The translations under genes were made by a program, and so were the position numbers. From NCBI GenBank assembly GCA_964640175.1, contig CAZXFW010000006.1:1-64000 (forward strand): a stretch of 64,000 nt of DNA, in the 5' to 3' direction. Origin of the DNA: JACKDX01 sp964640175. GTDB taxonomy: Bacteria; Myxococcota_A; Polyangia; Polyangiales; GCA-016699535. Positions within the stretch are counted from its first letter, which is position 1. Each line of letters starts with the position of its first letter. A model generated the notes under the pieces. That model did not search any database and was not told the origin of the DNA. It worked only from the letters and a program-made list of their open reading frames with translations. Below are positions 61,691 through 64,000 of the stretch, piece after piece.

Positions 61691-63457
61691 TCACTGGGTG
61701 CTTTTAGGAAGGCTCAACGTGACCCGACCAATATTTGTGCGAAGTGGAACTAAAATTCGATCGCCGCTTTCCGGTAAATTCTTGAGATGCATGTAGGTTC
61801 CAATGATGGGTTTGTCAGAGTTTGCCTGAGCGCCCGACACACCCGAGGTGATTGCGATATCCTTTGTGATGGAATTCAAAGAGGCATAGAGATCACCAAG
61901 AGGCTGATGGTTCCACTCTTGCTGGGAAAGGTTGAAATACACAAGCGCGCTAGGCAGCGTACTTGTATAAAAAGGCTGAGACGGACCTTCGCCAGAGTCC
62001 GGTGCGTTTGCCACCATCGACGGATGGCTATGCAGAAAAAGATGTGCTTGCCGCACCTGAGCGCTTCCATGATGACCGACGACAATATGAAAAGAAAGAG
62101 CCTTGCCCGGCTCCACGACAACTGCATATTCACGGTTGAATAAGCGCGTCAGATGATGCGTCACGAAGTTGCCAGCAGAATCAGCTATGCCTTGGATGGC
62201 TAAATAGAGTTTGCCAGACCATTCTGGCGAAGATTCAGGTGGAGGTATGGGTTCATCTTCAGAGAGCCCTAAGCTTCTGCGCAGTTCGGCTTCATATCCC
62301 ACAAGCCGCAGCTTGGTCCCCGGCGTCGTCACCGCGCTTGCGCTATAGTTTTCTATGGAAGATTTTACGATGCCATACGACTCTAACAGTTCATCCTTGG
62401 TCGCCGCCCGATGAGGCACGAAGGTCGGCTCCTCAGAATTGACGCTGACAAGCCCATTCATGGAGAACATTGGATACCGAACTTTGACATTGAGCGCTAT
62501 CAGCACCGCAGCAAACTCGTCTGCCGTAAGTTCCGCCTTTGGATATCCTTCGATACCCTCAAAAACATACACCCCCTTTCCGACCGCCTCGATAGCGTTC
62601 TCAAGGATTTTTCTTGCTGCGCTCTCGACCAACGCTAAAAGGCGATGCGAGGGGTCCGCCAATGTTGCACCAATGAAAATCCACTCAAGAAATCGGGTTG
62701 GATCAGCCACCACGGTGTTGGGAACTTGCGCAGGTCGAGGCACTTTCAAAACGCTAGAAACTTTCGCGGAAACGAGTTCCACACCTTGCACACTCAGATC
62801 AGTCCAAGTTGGTTTCGCAAAGTCTTCATAGTAATGCTGGCGGTCTGATATTGCACAAACTTGCGCGGTTTGAGGTGGGTCAACAAAGGATGCTCCGTTG
62901 CATCCGAGGCGAATGAGGCAACCGCTGGGTACGCTCCTTAAAATTCCATCTGGTCCGATGACGACCGAAAATCCATTGTGTTCTTGCAGCTCGGTCAGTG
63001 TGGTATTCGCCGCGATAGCTCCGTCAAACACCAACCGGTTGCCTTGCAATCCGTAGATAGGACAAAACCGTGTCGTAACCTGTGTTGTTTGCTCCCGAGA
63101 TTCCATCCCCGAAACAGCGGGCTCGCCGCTCCATCGGATCACATACCCTCGGAACACATCCGGCGCGGTGATTCTGTAGACGGTATGCGAGTCAATACCT
63201 CGAAACCGTTCAACCGTTGCAGAAACACCTTCGCTCGGCACGCCAGCAAGCACATCCCGCACGGATCCAACAAAATCCAGATTGCCCCGCTTGCCGATTA
63301 TTCGCAGTTCTTGCTCAGGGCGGAGTACAATTTCGAGCGCCTGCCTCGTAGTGATCTGCGAATTGGCCTCCCCCGCGCTAGACGCTGGCGTCTGACATCC
63401 GAGCAGCATCACCAAAGCCGCCGCCGCTGCCCGAGAATCAAGCATCCAATGTTTCAT
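61691..63457 (-). CDS. large secreted lipoprotein of unknown function
   Basis: 588 aa from ATG 63457 (a TTG three codons upstream is possible); lipobox LLGC. Few cysteines, a mixed alpha/beta sequence without repeats. SFHIVVGHHGSAQVRQAHLFLHSHPS near the C-terminus is rich in His but matches no motif known to me. It is convergent with the lipoprotein at 60197 and downstream of the DASS permease on the same strand. Confidence 0.75.
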   Translation of the reverse strand: MKHWMLDSRAAAAALVMLLGCQTPASSAGEANSQITTRQALEIVLRPEQELRIIGKRGNLDFVGSVRDVLAGVPSEGVSATVERFRGIDSHTVYRITAPDVFRGYVIRWSGEPAVSGMESREQTTQVTTRFCPIYGLQGNRLVFDGAIAANTTLTELQEHNGFSVVIGPDGILRSVPSGCLIRLGCNGASFVDPPQTAQVCAISDRQHYYEDFAKPTWTDLSVQGVELVSAKVSSVLKVPRPAQVPNTVVADPTRFLEWIFIGATLADPSHRLLALVESAARKILENAIEAVGKGVYVFEGIEGYPKAELTADEFAAVLIALNVKVRYPMFSMNGLVSVNSEEPTFVPHRAATKDELLESYGIVKSSIENYSASAVTTPGTKLRLVGYEAELRRSLGLSEDEPIPPPESSPEWSGKLYLAIQGIADSAGNFVTHHLTRLFNREYAVVVEPGKALSFHIVVGHHGSAQVRQAHLFLHSHPSMVANAPDSGEGPSQPFYTSTLPSALVYFNLSQQEWNHQPLGDLYASLNSITKDIAITSGVSGAQANSDKPIIGTYMHLKNLPESGDRILVPLRTNIGRVTLSLPKSTQ

Positions 63458-63511
63458 GACGCCCAATGTAGCAGGCTACGGTCTGGAGGCCAGCGGTAAC
63501 TGGCGAGCCAA

Positions 63512-64000
63512 CTAAACCCAACCAAAGGCCGGACACAACAGACGCAAACCAAGCCAAATCAAAAATCCCGACACCAGTTCAAGAATACACCCCGAACCAA
63601 GCATGGCACGCAGGCTCACTCGTCCCGTGGCATACGCAATGGCATTGGGCCCGGTTGAAATCGGCAACATGAACGCGCAACTGGCCGCTAACCCCACGCC
63701 GAGCACAGGCGGGATCACCGGAACACCGAGCTCATTCGCTGCGGCAATTGCCAAGGGCACAATCATGCTCGCACTGGCCATATTCGAACACACTTCGGTA
63801 AACAACAATGTAAACCCGATGCATACTGCCGTGAGCGTCCATAGGCCTTGCACCTGACTGACTACAATAAACCGAGCGCTCATAGCATGGGCGACGCCGG
63901 TTTCAATCATCTGGGATCCCAGGGCGATCCCGCCACCAAACAGCAGGATCACGCCCCAATCGATGCACATGGCCTCATTCCAAGGCAGTATCGGTTGCTC
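63512..64000 (-). CDS. DASS/SLC13-type anion:sodium symporter, C-terminal part
   Basis: The frame continues past the window edge: the last bases read LPWNEAM-CIDWGVILLFGGGIALG, matching the second half of DASS (CitT/SdcS-like) carriers. Following segments TEVCSNMASASMIVPLAIAAANELGV and ASCAFMLPISTGPNAIAYATG contain the SNT/SNM and second ion/substrate motif (P-x-x-T/S-x-P-N). About 163 residues, five or six spans. Imports dicarboxylates, citrate or sulfate; the substrate cannot be told from this part. Confidence 0.88.
   Translation of the reverse strand, partial: EQPILPWNEAMCIDWGVILLFGGGIALGSQMIETGVAHAMSARFIVVSQVQGLWTLTAVCIGFTLLFTEVCSNMASASMIVPLAIAAANELGVPVIPPVLGVGLAASCAFMLPISTGPNAIAYATGRVSLRAMLGSGCILELVSGFLIWLGLRLLCPAFGWV

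Noticed and set aside
1..64000. tRNA, rRNA genes and CRISPR arrays
   Set aside because: Scanning by eye for T-loop GTTCGA contexts, rRNA-like blocks and spaced direct repeats gave nothing convincing; short genes could still be missed.

Overview
The window is chromosomal DNA of moderate GC from a Gram-negative bacterium, most likely a deltaproteobacterial or Myxococcota/Bradymonadota-like predator or saprophyte. This is inferred from the great number of secreted lipoproteins, RCC1 and delta-60 repeat proteins, a eukaryote-like Ser/Thr kinase with a PEGA domain, and a GTP-type PEP carboxykinase. About half of the coding genes (some 23 of about 46) begin with a lipoprotein signal peptide. No rRNA, tRNA, CRISPR array or intact mobile element was recognised.

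Region 1 (1-12.4 kb) is accessory. It holds a tandem array of Cys-rich lipoproteins joined by 13-bp overlaps, single lipoproteins, a trypsin-like protease, a seven-repeat RCC1 lipoprotein, an SBBP-repeat lipoprotein and a lipoprotein with kinase-like motifs. Between them lie gene relics: an IS91-type transposase fragment, a decayed trmL, an unidentified C-terminal fragment, and a C-terminal fragment related to a lipoprotein encoded at 22-24 kb. Region 2 (12.5-24.2 kb) is more core-like. It has greA-recG-sulfatase/HEAT on the minus strand and a divergent TraB-family gene. An ECF sigma factor, a putative membrane anti-sigma and a Spy/CpxP-like metal/envelope-stress protein follow, with a shared promoter-like motif before the first and last. 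Then come a Ser/Thr kinase and an amidoligase-like lipoprotein.

Region 3 (24.3-29.2 kb) carries two nucleotidyltransferase modules: a typical AbiEi/AbiEii pair with CTATC/GATAG operator palindromes, and a two-gene DUF6036-like nucleotidyltransferase plus unknown partner. Region 4 (29.2-39.4 kb) is transport and metabolism: an RND/MMPL exporter, NnrS, a nitronate-monooxygenase-like protein, AzlC/AzlD, an AspT-type antiporter and an alpha/beta hydrolase lipoprotein. Region 5 (40.6-47.0 kb) is a carbohydrate operon: exported trehalase, sugar/H+ symporter, GT4 glycosyltransferase and glycogen-debranching glucosidase. It would hydrolyse external trehalose, import the sugar and turn over alpha-glucan.

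Region 6 (47.0-64.0 kb) mixes housekeeping genes (GST, pckG, OsmC, a DASS/SLC13 permease cut by the window end) with more lipoproteins. These include three paralogous delta-60 lipoproteins (one split by an in-frame TAG), a second seven-repeat RCC1 lipoprotein and an M15-type peptidase lipoprotein. Start codons were revised from the longest ORF where family alignment, lipoprotein signal, RBS or promoter position argued for it.
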